Below, piece after piece: positions 12,074 through 24,117 of a stretch of 64,000 bases of DNA. Position numbers and translations under genes: made by a program. The notes under the pieces were generated by a model that saw nothing but the letters and a program-made list of their open reading frames with translations, made no database searches and was not told where the DNA came from. Origin of the DNA: Omphiscola glabra (taxonomy: Eukaryota; Mollusca; Gastropoda; Lymnaeidae); assembly GCA_964017045.1 (NCBI GenBank), contig OZ024810.1, positions 9,417,562 through 9,481,561 on the forward strand, given 5' to 3'. Position 1 is the stretch's first letter, and each line of letters begins with the position of its first letter.

Positions 12074-12560
12074 GAGTTAGGCCTACTACTACTAGTGTTA
12101 TGAATTAGGCCTACTACAACTAGCGTTATGCATTAAGCCTACTACTACTAGTGTTATGCATTAGGCCTACTACTACTAGTGTTATGAATTAGGCCTACTA
12201 CAACTAGTGTTATGCATTAAGCCTACTACTACTAGTGTTATGCATTAGGCCTACTACTACTACTAGTGTTATGAATTAGGCCTACTACAACTAGTGTTAT
12301 GCATTAAGCCTACTACTACTAGTGTTATGCATTAGGCCTACTACTACTACTAGTGTTATGAATTAGGCCTACTACAACTATTGTTATGCATTAGGCCTAC
12401 TACTACTAGTGTTATGAATTAGGCCTACTACAACTAGCGTTATGCATTAAGCCTACTACTACTAGTGTTATGCATTAGGCCTACTACTACTAGTGTTATG
12501 AATTAGGCCTACTACAACTATTGTTATGCATTAGGCCTACTACTACTAGTGTTATGAATT
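12074..12560. repeat. 28-bp minisatellite with three-monomer higher-order unit
   Basis: About 17 units based on TTAGGCCTACTACTACTAG followed by TGTTATGCA. Three variant monomers alternate: one with GAATTAGG and CTACAACTA, one with GCATTAAGCC, and one with GCATTAGGCC. They form an 84-87 bp higher-order unit repeated about five to six times. Some units carry an extra TAC triplet. Confidence 0.9.
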
Positions 12561-14384
12561 TTGGACCTGCGTTCGGATGATCTCAATCCCCTAACACCAC
12601 ATAAATAAATGTGTTTCTCTCAATCTCTCTCAAAACGTATTATGCCATTTTATCATTGAGAATGTGGATTTATTAAAGTGGTGTAAATATTTCATTAAAT
12701 ATAGTTGAAAACAAAGTTTTGATTTAGGTTAAGAGTCGCTTCGCTAACATAGCAGTACTGAACAGTGTTGGCATTTTGTCCGCATAATTACCCGGATGAT
12801 TACAGCAGTTCTATTTATAGATTTCCGCCATTAAATGACAAGCCCTATTACGCAGATGCGAACCGAGCACTGTCCGACAATAGGCTTTCAACGTAGACTC
12901 GAGTCACTTAGGGATCTGTAGCCTGCCCGCTGAAACAGTAGACCACCTAATCACAGATGACCTTGAAACTGACGGAAGTTAACCTGATTTTAACTGGTCA
13001 AACCAGAAAACCCGTGTTAATCGTATGGCGACGCCCGCTCGCTGGGGCTTGCCTCTGATGTGCAAGCCATGGTTATAAGAGTTTAGGCGCAACCTTATAA
13101 GAGAATGAACTACCGGTTTCTAAAAATCTCCATATGGCAACTGCATCCCTTCCTTTTATTAGATAATTATTCACGAACACTTTCTACCTTTCTACTACTG
13201 GTTTTATTGTTATATTAGTGTTATAACTAGTGAATTTCAGCTCGTAAAAATATATTTAAATTTAAACAAAAACTATGTAAAAAGTCTACTTATGAAGCCT
13301 ATATATTTCTTTCGTCTCAAGTTTAGATGTGTCATTTTACAAATTAGTTTCTTATTCGGGGAATACGCACTACGCTACTGATTGATTTGTATACATTTCA
13401 CATTACCTTTTAATCTTTCTCTCTTTTTTATAATGTTGCTACGCCAGAAAATTCAACAATTTCGTACAGTTTAAACACCACGGGAGACGTTGGTGCGCTT
13501 GCTTTTATTTCCACAACTGGCATTTTCCAGATGACGGAAAGTTGGCTTTGGCTATCGACTCAAATCTGGATTTTAGCTTAACAACTGGTTTGGTAAACTG
13601 TAACTACCTTATAGAAATATTCATGGTCGCCCACTGTTTTATTTCGCCGTCTTGGCTCCATTATAAGTGTCAGAATTCATGCGTCTCCGTGGTTATTGTA
13701 GTATAGACAACAACTTCCCACATTTCATATTAATAAATGTAAGACATTGTTAGCGGCTGTTTTCTTGTCGTTGTGCGTGTATTTTCTGTTCCGTGAATAC
13801 GGTTCATATTTAGTGTGCTCCCTGAAACAAGGCGAAGACGTGGTCTTGTGTGTGTGTATGTGTGTGTATTTAACGTGTAAGCATTACCACAAACAGTTAT
13901 GGTGTCCAAATACCAGCTGAACGAATTTATCACTTGCTGTCTGGTCCCTAGAGTCGATGTTCAAATCAAACGGCCGGTACTCGTTGTCTGGGATTGTATT
14001 TTGCAGTTCGAGCGTTAAATAACAAGTAAAAAAAAAAAACCCAAAGCAATGCCAAAATAAGAAACAGAAATACATAGTGATAGGGACATCAATCGATGAC
14101 TTAATTAGGTCAGGCCGAAGGTTATGTTTTGTTTGCTCCAACAATCGATGTTTGAAAGACTGGAGGTGGATGACGGTCGTCCTCATCCCGAGGCATCATT
14201 GAATCGAGGCACTGACTTTTTAAACCATGATCGGAAATCATTTGATTTAAGTGTAAGTTAATGTAAGTTGTATTTACTTGAACATGTTGTATTTTAAGTC
14301 CATTGAAATAGGTTATCAGAGTTTTAAAATAAACATTAAAAAAATAAATAAAGTGACAGTTCTTAAAATTAGCTCAATTCACAA
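12561..14384. other. No gene seen
   Basis: Mixed composition with a short (GT)n tract at about 13846-13870. Open frames reach 100 codons on the minus strand (13884-14186) but show no recognisable domain. Confidence 0.45.
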
Positions 14385-14675
14385 CATCAAACGACAGGAC
14401 CAGGTCCCAGACACCGATGTACTTGCGTAGGCATGTCTCCCCTACATCTTCATCATTTTGGGACATGTTGTGAAAATGTCAGACGACTAATAGCCCAAAA
14501 GAATATTCTATGGTGAGTTCGATCACAGATTGCTGATGGCTGGAAGAAACGCTTTAAAGACTACATAATAGCATCACTGAAAGCGTTCGACGTAGACGAA
14601 GAAACGGCAACGTATTGATTGTGGCGTTCCTTTGTACGTAAAGGCTCTTGTTCGATTTCGACTGACGAACTATAA
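14385..14675 (+). pseudogene. C-terminal relic of a LINE ORF2
   Basis: The plus-strand translation contains, across stops and frame changes, DQVPDTDVLA, ILGHVVKMSDD, PKRIFYGE, KKRFKDYI with ASLKAFDVD, and WRSFVRKGSCS. In order these match the conserved C-terminal signature of many invertebrate LINE ORF2 proteins (DxVPDTEVL...GHVVRMPDDRLPK...FYGEL...KRFKDxLKASLKAxxID...WRxxVRxG). The reverse transcriptase core upstream is absent. At least two in-frame stops are present, at the residue after LA and after SDD. It is a 5'-truncated dead copy and looks unrelated to the LINE relics at 5480 and 24118. Confidence 0.85.
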
Positions 14676-17394
14676 ATATATGAAAACTCGCACATAGTGA
14701 CATTGTCTACTTTGTCTATTAAAAAAAAAAATGATACCGGTGTGGGAGTTTGTTTGATTCGTTGTAGGACCGTATGAGGTCATGTAGGTCCTTATGAATT
14801 CATGTAAACCTCTTGATTTGAATTAGGTCCATATGAGTTCATTTAGTTGTGTATATAGTGACATGTAACGTGTTACACAATGATAGATAACGTGTCACAC
14901 GTGGCTCGCAACCCGCCCCGTGGTCATGGCAATCCTCCACCATACAAATATATACTTTTCGCTAACAAGACAAGAGTCGAAATTCGACATTCTGCTTGTT
15001 GAACTGTTGTTGTTCGTCCTTCGTTCGGGAAGATGACCAAGGCAATTTTGAGACTCGAGCTGTAGCCTTGACTTGAGCTGAATTTTGTTTAAACTGAGGG
15101 AGAGTTGCTCAATTCGTCAGCCCTATATTCTCTCGTCCGTGTCTATTCGATCAAATGGCAAGACTTAGTCAAGACGACTGGAAATGGACAAAGGATGCAG
15201 CAGATGACCAACAGCATTTGTGTGTTTCACCGTGCTCTAATGCGATATACGTCGCCGGAGTTAGTTGTCGTCATTTTCATTGTGTCAATGTCATAACGCC
15301 TACGAGAATTCATCTCCAGGTTGGATTTCAGAGTTGACCTTTTCTTTATAGATGAGTTGTCATCCAAGGCTGAAGAGTCCCATCCACCTGGGGTGCTGGC
15401 GATGTTATTTTTTTTTTCTTTTGCATGTCTAGTCGTTTTCTGGGGATTGAACTCCACTCCACTAGCTTGGGATTGATTCAGTTTAGACCGCTCGATTGTT
15501 TACGGGCTCATGTGCTCTTCCCAACACGAATTTAGAGGTTCCATTTTCAGACCCGCATTGACGAACCAACATAATGCCCTTTGGGCCTGCTGAACATACA
15601 TCCCCACATAGGAACAAAAGATAGCCCTAGTACTAGAGCTCTCTGCCAGGAATCACCCGACGGTCGAGATTGATCAACACAACACTGCCATCTCCAGCAA
15701 CTGACGAGGTTTTTTATCGCGTGAGGACCCGCGCGATGTTTGAACGCTCGTGCACACTTCACTCTCGCGTCATCCCGCGCGCAAACTCGGAGACAAGTCG
15801 CGTCAAGCAACGTCACACTGTGCTGTGACTCTGAGTTCCCGTGGCCTTGTCGTGAACGTTTGGTTCTTTGTTCCCTAAAAGCATTGACTGGACCAGGTGG
15901 TCTCAGATTGATCAACAACGACTCTTGATGCTACACTTGAAAATTTATTTTTATTATAACTTTTCTTTTTTCTCGCTGAAACAGTTTTGCATATTTAAGA
16001 CAGCAAAACTATGGGTAGCAAAATAGTGGAATAATTAAAGTACATGCTATGGGAAGCAACACGCTCACGACTTACGTTAAAAACATCCGGATATCCTATA
16101 ATCACGTACTGCCCAAAAGTTGTGAGTGAATCTTTACTTTTCAATTATAGTTATAGCTATATCAGGTATTCCCAGGTGTTTACCATATCCAAGCTACATG
16201 CCGATAATACCGCGCTTACTAAGACCTAACCACGAGTAGCAACAATACCGGAACTTTTAAGATGACAATATATATTCCGTACCTTCAAGGATGAATACAA
16301 ACAGATCCCTGTAAAATTTATCATAGTGTCGTGTCCAATAGATGATAGCTCCAGCCTAATATTCTCTCAACTGCTGAATATTATTTTCAGAGAATACATT
16401 TTTTTAAAAAAGACACTGGGACCGCTGGATAAAGGTAGTTATCGATTTGTCGCGCGCACACTCAAACAGCGGACCGTGAGCCATGCACAAGTCCCCCCCT
16501 CACGTCTGCTTCCCGTGAGCGCTAGGGGGCGGGAGAGCAAAGCGCGCAGTGAGCTCCAATCGTCACGCGGGCCTGATCCCTGTTTACATTTTTCTCCGGT
16601 GTGGTTAATTGCAAAGTTTGGCCGCGACTGGAAGCGTCGTGTGTACCTAAAACAAAAGGATATCATGTCGGGAATAGTAAAAGTCAAAGTCAAACGAGAG
16701 TAAAGAAATACGAAAAAAATAAAAAAATTAATTGTGTCAAAATAACTACTACTGATAACGTAATCTATGTGACGGTTTCAAACAAAGTTGTCAGTTTCCT
16801 AGACAGGATTAACAAAAATATAATAATTTGTTCCGTCAAAACTGAAAATACAACAGGTAAGAATGTGGAGGTCCTACTTTTCATATGCAGCACGAAAATG
16901 TTTGTTATAAAAAAATATATATACATTAAAGTTGTTTCAGTTGCTATGGTTTTTATTGCTAACAAACGCCAATGCTAATGAGGCGTGGATAAGGGCATGC
17001 AGCCGAACGTTATGCAATCGGATCTGTTGCAAGCTGTTCTCTGATGAACTTGATCTGTGGCTCCTAAAAATTGTGTCATGTGGCGTAAATTCTGACCGTG
17101 GATCAGGGTCTTATATATATATATAGGCAGTGGGGGCTAGTTTATTTATTTATTTTTTTTTGTTTTAAAGTGACTATTCCTTCATGTAAAGAATTATGCA
17201 TATTTGAGTGTATAGATTTGTGGAGTTTTAATTTTAATTAGTATTAATTAATATGCCCCGGCATCCCCAACCTAAATCCCCGCCTCTCCCTACCTAAAGA
17301 AGAAAACAAAAAAAAAAGGACAATATCACATCTTTTGTCTTTTCTTTCATGTCGTATATATACTGGCGTATAGGTCGCACCCCTAGTTTGTTGT
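14676..17394. other. No gene seen
   Basis: Mixed sequence with several 60-125 codon frames (for example 15547-15918 minus and 16326-16703 plus) that overlap on opposite strands and have no recognisable domain. 14757-14850 contains a loose repeat of a TAGGTCCTTATGAATTCATG type. Confidence 0.4.
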
Positions 17395-17860
17395 TGTATA
17401 AGTATCTCTCTCCATCATCCCCTCTGTATTTCTCCGCCCCCTCTATCTCCCAACACCCACTATATCTCTCTACCACCTTTATATCCTTCCAACCATTATA
17501 TCTGTCTACTCTCTCTATATCTCTCCACGTCATCTATCTCTCTCCACCCGGAATCTCTCTTTACCACCTTGATATCTCTCCTCCCCTTATATCTTATACA
17601 CTCGGACTCTATCTACGTCCTCTATCTCTCTACCACCTTTATATCTTCAAACTCTCTAAATTTCTCCACACCCTCTATGTCTCTCCGAACCTCTATGTCT
17701 CTACGCCCCCCTAAATCGCTCTCTGCCACCTTTATATGTCTTTTCCCCTTATACTTATATCTCTCTACTCTATCTCTCTCCACGCCCTCTATCTCTCTCC
17801 ACACCCTCTGACTCTCCGCCCCTTTATCCTTCTCCGCGTGGGTGGGGCGTGCTCCCCGCA
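17395..17860. repeat. Pyrimidine-rich degenerate tandem array
   Basis: Repeated TATATCTCTC, TACCACCTT and TCTCCACACCC blocks give a loose period of about 19-20 bp over more than 400 bp, with an almost pure C/T/A plus strand. The open frames on both strands are consequences of the repeat. Confidence 0.85.
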
Positions 17861-18171
17861 CCCTCTCTGTTTGAAATTTTTACTCAGTCTGAGTGATATA
17901 GAAAAAAAAAAACATTTAAAAAAAAAAATCATGTTTATGCCACACCCCTCTCCTAAATAACAACTTATCGTCCATTGCCTTCATTTTTCTGCCATTTCAG
18001 TTGGCATCCTGACAATAGCAATTCTTTTTATCTTTCAGAATGAGCCGTTAGCGATGGAACAAAATGTTCTACCAGACTTACTGTAATAACATGAGAGAAA
18101 AATGTGACAATTTTCTTGAGTTTCGCACCGGAATCTTTGAAAACCTTCCAGTAGCTGGCGCGTTCTGTATC

Positions 18172-18365
18172 TTTCAACAACAGTAACTGTCAAATTCTAT
18201 GTTTCAACAACAGTAACTGTCAAATTCTATGTTTCAACAACAGTAACTGTCAAATTATATGTTTCAACAACAGTAACTGTCAAATTATATGTTTCAACAA
18301 CAGTAACTGTCAAATTATATGCTCATACAACAGTATCTGTCAAAACTTGTGTCTAAACAACAGTT
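18172..18365. repeat. 30-bp minisatellite
   Basis: About six and a half copies of TTTCAACAACAGTAACTGTC followed by AAATTCTATG. The central copies are nearly identical and the last copies diverge. Confidence 0.95.
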
Positions 18366-18627
18366 GGTTGCCATTTATCTCAATTAATGTCAGTGAAATT
18401 GTCACATTTTGTTTTTATGATCGGAAGAAGTGTCGGGGACCTTTTTTTTTGGTTATCGAAAGAGTAACTGAAGCTTTCCTCAATTCCAATTCCAGACTTT
18501 CTAAGTTAAGCTTCCCTTTAAACGTGTCCTCAAATTTTCTATCACTGGAATTTACTGGTCTCAGCTCACCACCCTCCCCACCGCTAAATTTTAGTATTTC
18601 TTTGCTGTGTTTGTTTATATTTCCAAA

Positions 18628-19079
18628 CGAAGTGGCTATTGGTACACGGGTACCAGAATTGAGAGGTTGGGATTAAAAAACGATTTAAAATATTTTTGTT
18701 GGGTTTGTAAGTAATGTAAGACAAAATGAGGTGTCAAATGAAAGATAATTGAATGTACTATACGTTTGTAATCTTAATTCTTCATTTTAACTAAAATAAA
18801 CTACCACAAATGACATTCGAATAGCATTAAGTCTAATGTGTCCCGGGTCCGAAAGGGGGCGCTGCGTGTCCGGGTCCATTTTGACTAATGCTATTCGGAT
18901 GTCATTTGTGGTAGTTTATTTTAGTTAAAATTAAGAAATAAGTTTACAAACGTATAGTCCATCCAATTATCTTTCATTTGATACCAAAATTTTGTTTTAC
19001 AAACCCAACAAAAATATTTTAAATCGTTTTTTAATCCCAACCTCTCAATTCTGGTACCCGTGTACCAATAGGTGCAGCC
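18628..19079. mobile_element. Foldback / Mutator-like MITE, copy 2
   Basis: The element begins CGAAGTGGCTATTGGTACAC and ends GTGTACCAATAGGTGCAGCC. Arms of about 190 bp are inverted copies around a loop containing CCGGGTCC and GGGGGCGCTGC. The outermost nine bases pair poorly (CGAAGTGGC against GGCTGCACC), as in the other two copies. The flanking 9-mers are identical, ATTTCCAAA at 18619-18627 and 19080-19088, so this is the cleanest evidence for a 9-bp target-site duplication. A single strand would fold into a long hairpin. No coding capacity. Confidence 0.85.
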
Positions 19080-19696
19080 ATTTCCAAAACGTATCGGCTC
19101 ACGAAACCCAAAATTTAATTTTCAATCCCGTCAACACTGGTCAAGTTATATGTATTATTGTACCTCACATCTCACAAGAGATTTATTAACATTTCACTAA
19201 TGACATTTGATGCAAATGTATCCGTAATTGTTCAGAGTTCTTCAATTGACTGTTGAAAATTTGAAATTGGAGATTTCGCGAAACAGAGACAGAGAGATGG
19301 ATAAATATATATATATAACTTTTAATGAGAGAAGGAGTGAGTGGAGAGGGGAGACAGGGAGGGAGAAGAACTAAAGAATCTAATATCTTTCTTGGATTGT
19401 GCGACGAAAGGATGAATGGTGTCTAAATCGTTTGAGGGGAAAAAGATGTGTATAAAATTGTGTCTTGTAACTCTGAGTTTTGGGGACGTGTGGTGGGGGT
19501 GGATGTAAAAAAAAAATGTCTTTTAAGTTTGGGGTGAGGATATATGCTGGCTGGCCCTGTTCTTTAGTGTAGTGATGAGGATGGAAGGGGTTTGTGTTTC
19601 TTGACACATGCAGGCCAAACCGTTCAGAAAATGATTTCTTTTCCAATATGTCCCGACTTTGGAAGTATGTCGGTGTTGTCATAACTACACGAGATC

Positions 19697-19950
19697 ATAC
19701 ATTGTCATACATTTATTGATGGATGATGTCAGAAATATGTCATACATTTATTGATAGATGATGTCAGAAATATGTCATACATTTATTGATAGATTATGTC
19801 AGAAATGTGTCATACATGTATTTATAGATGCTAAGATGATTTATGCCACACGTTTATAGATAGATGATGTCAGAAATTGTATAATAAATTTATTGATAGA
19901 TGATGTGATAAATGTGTCACGCGTTTACTGATAGATGATATCAGAAATAC
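19697..19950. repeat. 35-bp minisatellite
   Basis: About seven copies of TCATACATTTATTGATAGAT followed by GATGTCAGAAATATG. The first three or four are nearly identical and the later ones are diverged. Confidence 0.95.
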
Positions 19951-21083
19951 AGCGGCCACCATGATTTAGTAATGTAACGCAATGCTGGCATGAACTATGA
20001 AACAACATCGAAAAAGCACAGCCCAGATCGTTGTCTATTTATTGTATCTGGCCGATGTTTTTATCTGGTCGCCTGTTAGATGTCATTCACTGCCAAGCGT
20101 TAATACTGTGCTTTGATGTCTCGATAACAGGGAGAGGGCGCCAGGTACTCCACCACGGTCAAACGTTGTTTTTCCCGGATATTATTTTCCCATAAATCCT
20201 ATTCAACTTAAAATAGACTGTAGCACTTCGATCCCCTTATGTAAGTTACTCTTGTCCTGTTATTTTTGTTTTAGAACCTATGTCCCAGCACTGGGTAACA
20301 CATCGAGTTGAGAACCCGTGTTCTAGCACCGGCTAACACCCCGATTTAAGAACCCCGGACGTATTAGATTGGTTTAAGACACCCCCCCCCCCCCAACTGT
20401 CCTATCATCTTGGTTTAAAAACCCCTGACCTATCACCTTGGTTTAAGAACCCCTGACCTGTTACCAGGTCTGTAGAACCCCTGTCCCAACCCATTCTTGA
20501 TGAGATGGAGGCATTGATTGACGTAAACATTTCCGTTTCCCTTATCTGACAATGACGTTATCAGGAGACTCAAGGTAAACAAATGAAACTCATCGCGCAT
20601 GTCCGCGGCCGTAGTTCACCGTGCACGTGGAATCATTAAAACAATTCGGGCGCTCAAATGCTTGTAACAAAGATTATAACATGGCCTCTAAAGCCAATGA
20701 TTCCACGGGTCTTAGAAATAATTTAGCCGTTCTTTGTTAGCTGATGGACGCACTGCATTTATTTACATTAAATGGGTGAAATCGCTAAAACTAAAAGAGA
20801 GACGTGGGATGCGAGAGAAGAAGTTGCATAATGAAATAGAGAAAGGAAGAGAAGGAGTGATGGAGGGAGAGATGGGTATAGAAAAAAGGGGACGGGGGAG
20901 TGAAGTCAGAAGGGAACAGAGTGATAAGAAGGGTGACTACGTGAGAAATGGAGATAGGGTCAGAAAAAAAAACAGGAAGAGAGAGAGAGAGAGAAACGGT
21001 GGAAGGAGAGTGAGCCGGACTTTGTAGTAGAAATGTAGGTCTGTGAGTCGTATATCCTCTATTATTTTATTTATACGTGAAGG
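19951..21083. other. No gene seen; degenerate repeat at 20276-20480
   Basis: A degenerate tandem series of ACCCCTGACCTATCACCTTG with GTTTAAGA occupies about 20276-20480. A purine-rich frame at 20734-21027 (97 codons, Arg/Glu/Lys-rich) looks like a low-complexity artefact. Confidence 0.5.
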
Positions 21084-21088
21084 GACTC

Positions 21089-21689
21089 TGTTACGTACCC
21101 ATTATAAGGTTTTTAAAATGTAATCTGTGTTAAGATTTGACTCGTAGGATTAACAATACGTCACAAAGGGCAGAGAACCCGTATGCAAAGAAAAATGATA
21201 GCAAGGCTAGTGATACTAACAATATCCAATTTAATTAAACTATTACATTTCTAAGAAATACAAATTCAAATAAACAGAAAAAAATATATTTATATAATCT
21301 TACAACACAGTAAGTGAAAAAGTACAATCCCCGAAACTATAAATATTAATTTACACACACATGAGAGTACAATCTTGCAATTATAGAACGTCTTGTACTT
21401 GTATATAAAGAATTAGAGCAAAAATCTCTTTTGGCTATAGGAAAGCTGCCGGCCTATATACAGGGGTTAAATCAGAACATTCTATAAAGAAATTCTAGAA
21501 ATTGCGTCACCAGATAGCATTCTTTAGAACAAATAGAACGTATTGGAACGTAAACATTTTCCCAATCAAGAGAGGGGTGGGTAAAAAGGCGTGATACAAC
21601 AAATTTACTAGGTGATGTCAGTATCAAAATAAAACAAAGGGGAGATAGATGCGGTGGCTAAAAATTAGACCCAAACATGTGTCGTAACA
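21089..21689 (-). mobile_element. Solo LTR, copy 1
   Basis: This 601-bp repeat begins TGTTACGTACC and ends GTCGTAACA, so it has the short TG...CA inverted termini of an LTR. The flanking 5-mers are GACTC and GACAC (4 of 5). It is homologous along its whole length to 61839-62424, where the 5-bp duplication is perfect. I assign minus orientation because a TATATAGG lies at the same relative place in both copies (complement of 21453-21460), as expected for an LTR promoter. No internal gag or pol is found nearby, so it is a solo LTR, presumably left by recombination. The Gypsy class is likely from the 5-bp duplication but is unproven. Confidence 0.8.
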
Positions 21690-21938
21690 GACACTCTGTT
21701 GTATCTCATAGAAACTGTTGGATTCCTATACATCGTTTGTCATATTAGTAAACTAAATTCCTACACACTCAATGATAACCCTGGGGGTGCTGCAGACTCG
21801 TCATAACGACTAGCTTAAAATAGACCAGTTATATTACATATTTGTTTGATACTAAACAGATGTTTAAATAAAAACCAACTTCTGTACTCTTAGAGGATAA
21901 GTGTGTACCATAGCAGAGCCCTGTATTATATTCTAGAA

Positions 21939-22135
21939 CAGCGGTTCTCAACCTGTGGGTCGCGACCCCCTTTGGGGTCGAATGACCCTGTCCCAGGGGT
22001 CGCTTAAGACCATTGGAAAACACATATACTCTACTGTCATGAAGTAGCAAAGAAAATAATTTTGTGGCTGGGGGTCGCCACAGCATGAGTAACTGTATTA
22101 AGGGGTCGCGGCATTTGGAAGGTTGAGAACCACTG
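21939..22135 (+). mobile_element. SPIN-like non-autonomous hAT element, copy 2
   Basis: It begins CAGCGGTTCTCAACCTGTGG and ends AGGTTGAGAACCACTG. It contains GGTCGCGACCCCCTTTGGGG, AAGACCATTGGAAAACACAT, ATGAAGTAGCAAAGAAAATA and TTAAGGGGTCGCGGCAT. Order, spacing and termini match the SPIN hAT family as I recall it, more closely than the other three copies. The 8-mers TTCTAGAA (left) and TTCTAGAG (right) match at 7 of 8 positions. The right 8-mer is also the left flank of the next element. Confidence 0.9.
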
Positions 22136-22143
22136 TTCTAGAG

Positions 22144-22346
22144 TAAGGTTTCCCAACATTTTCAATATTAAGCACTCATAGGAATTGTTTGACCGAGTCT
22201 CGGACTACTTCAAAAGTAATAATATACGCAAACCTTCAGAAACCCTTACGGTTACTATTTATAATCACCTTTCTTTGGATCATTTCAAATGCCACCTTGC
22301 GGCCTTTGGGGTGCGAGATGCGAGCACCCCATGTTGGTAAACCATG
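22144..22346. mobile_element. hAT-like MITE adjacent to the SPIN copy
   Basis: The left end, TAAGGTTTCCCAACATT, and the complement of the right end, CATGGTTTACCAACATG, are inverted copies. The flanking 8-mers TTCTAGAG (22136-22143) and CTCTAGAG (22347-22354) match at 7 of 8 positions. It sits with no spacer beyond the shared TSD next to the SPIN element. No transposase. The short frames on both strands are not genes. Confidence 0.75.
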
Positions 22347-22672
22347 CTCTAGAGTACCCCTGTGTTTCTGTACACGGACACTATTAAACATACCTTCTGG
22401 AGTACGATTGACCTGAAGCGATTCCATGGGGGTGGAGGTGGGGTGTTGTTCATGTTCGCAATGACCCATGGAGGACTTAAGAACTCTCCGTGGGACCTTG
22501 TATCATCCATTTCTATGGGGGGGGGGGGGGGGTCGCTTTGACTTCTCTAGTTCTTAGAAGTTAATAGTGTTCAGGGAGTTAATTGGAGCGGTCGCAGAAG
22601 CGCACGCGGATCCTTAAGGGCTTTTGGAGCACATGCTGGGAACCTTTGTTTTACCGCTCTAGTCGTGTATAA

Positions 22673-22890
22673 ACCGATAAACGATGCTGCTGGGTACCGT
22701 CCATGGCTTGACATGTACATAGTTCTTGAGTGGGCGGGGTGAATATTTTTTATACCGCTGTTTTTTTAAAAATTAAATAAATGTATGTACTTTTTTTTAA
22801 AAATGTCATGATTATATTTTTTTGCGAAGCGTGGTGAGCCCAGCCGTAGGCTTGGGTACCGCACTATACGAGACCACTGTAATAATAATA
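22673..22890 (+). mobile_element. L2-like LINE 3' UTR with TAA tail
   Basis: The fragment shares CGATAAACGATGCTGCTGG, CCATGGCTTGACATGTA and the hairpin AGCGTGGTGAGCCCAGCC (22828-22865) with the fuller copy at 24118-24640. It ends in an AATAATAATA tail. The reverse transcriptase part is missing. A foldback element is inserted directly at the tail end (22892). Confidence 0.8.
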
Positions 22891-22891
22891 C

Positions 22892-23334
22892 CGAAGTGGC
22901 TATTCGCACCCGGGTACCAGAAGTGAGAGGTTTGGATTAAAAAACTTTTAAAAATATTATTGTTGGGTTTGTAAGACAAATTTAGGTATCAAATGAAAGA
23001 TAAATGAATGGACTATTTGTTTGTAAACTAAATTCTTCAGTTTAACTAAAATAAACTACACCAAATGACATCCGAATTGCATTTTGTCAAAATGGACTCG
23101 GACACTCAGCGTCGCCATTCGCACCCGGGTCCCATTAGACTCAATGCTATTCGGCTGTCATTTGTGGTATTTTATTTTAGTAAAACTGAAGAATTAAGAT
23201 TACTAACGTATAGTAAATTCAATTATCTTTCATTTGATACCTCATTTGGTCTTACAAAGTCAACAATAATATTTTAAACAGTTTTTTTATTCCAACCTCT
23301 CACTTCTGGTACCCGGGTGCGAATAGTCGCAGCC
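22892..23334. mobile_element. Foldback / Mutator-like MITE, copy 3
   Basis: It begins CGAAGTGGCTATTCGCACCC and ends GGGTGCGAATAGTCGCAGCC. Arms of about 185-195 bp surround a loop with AAAATGGACTCGGACACTC and CGCACCCGGGTCCCATTAG. The flanking 9-mers are TAATAATAC and TAATAATAT (8 of 9). The left flank is the tail of a LINE, so the insertion is younger than that LINE copy. Frames inside it, such as 23065-23277, are products of the arm sequence. Confidence 0.8.
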
Positions 23335-23339
23335 TAATA

Positions 23340-24117
23340 ATATACCACGCCCACTGGTTGGTAAAACGTTTATATAAAAAATTAAATCACAAAACCCCAT
23401 GAGATCACCCGATCGAGAATAAGAATTTAGAACAACCGTAAACCGAGACAGGGAATGTGGTCAAGGAAACGCTGCTACAAGATTAATGGATTGTTGCAGC
23501 GATGAGCTGGTCACAGCTGTAGAACAAGTGCTCTCAGCGTCAGAATTTTCGGTTTGTTAATGTGTACCACATAATGAGGTATTTTGCCTGATGTAATTCC
23601 CATAACCCCCCTCCCCTGTACTTTCTAAAGAAAGAATATCGTTTTGTTCGGTTGATGTATGTTTACACATAGCATTCGCTCTACTTGCCCAGTGGCGCTG
23701 GAAACTATAAATAGAAACAAAATAAAGCGTATTTCGTTAATGTGCACATGTGTGTCTCTGTGGATCGAAGGCCCAGGTCCGACTCAATCTCTTTGACATA
23801 CAATTAGATTGAGCCTTCTGACAGCCTATTTCAAAGTCTTTACAATTTTTAGTTTTGGATAAGCAGCCATAAGTTTGAAATGTCCTCATTTTAAAACTTT
23901 TTATTTTTTTTTATTTTGGTATCATACATTTTTATGTTAAAAAATAGTAAAGCTATTTTGAAGGAATTCATGCACACCTGTCAGGGATTGCTTAAATAGA
24001 GATTTTCATATAAATACTATTAGTAGGTTTTATGTACATTCGAGTAGGTACGTTTAAAAAAAAAATTGCTTCATTTGTTTCTTTTCAAAATGTCACCCTT
24101 TTAGTTTACAACACAAA
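23340..24117. other. No gene seen
   Basis: AT-rich sequence between two transposons. No repeat or coding region assigned. Confidence 0.5.

Noticed and set aside
18172..18365. Regularly spaced repeats as a CRISPR array
   Set aside because: The units are contiguous with no unique spacers, and the window is eukaryotic. The same applies to the other minisatellites.
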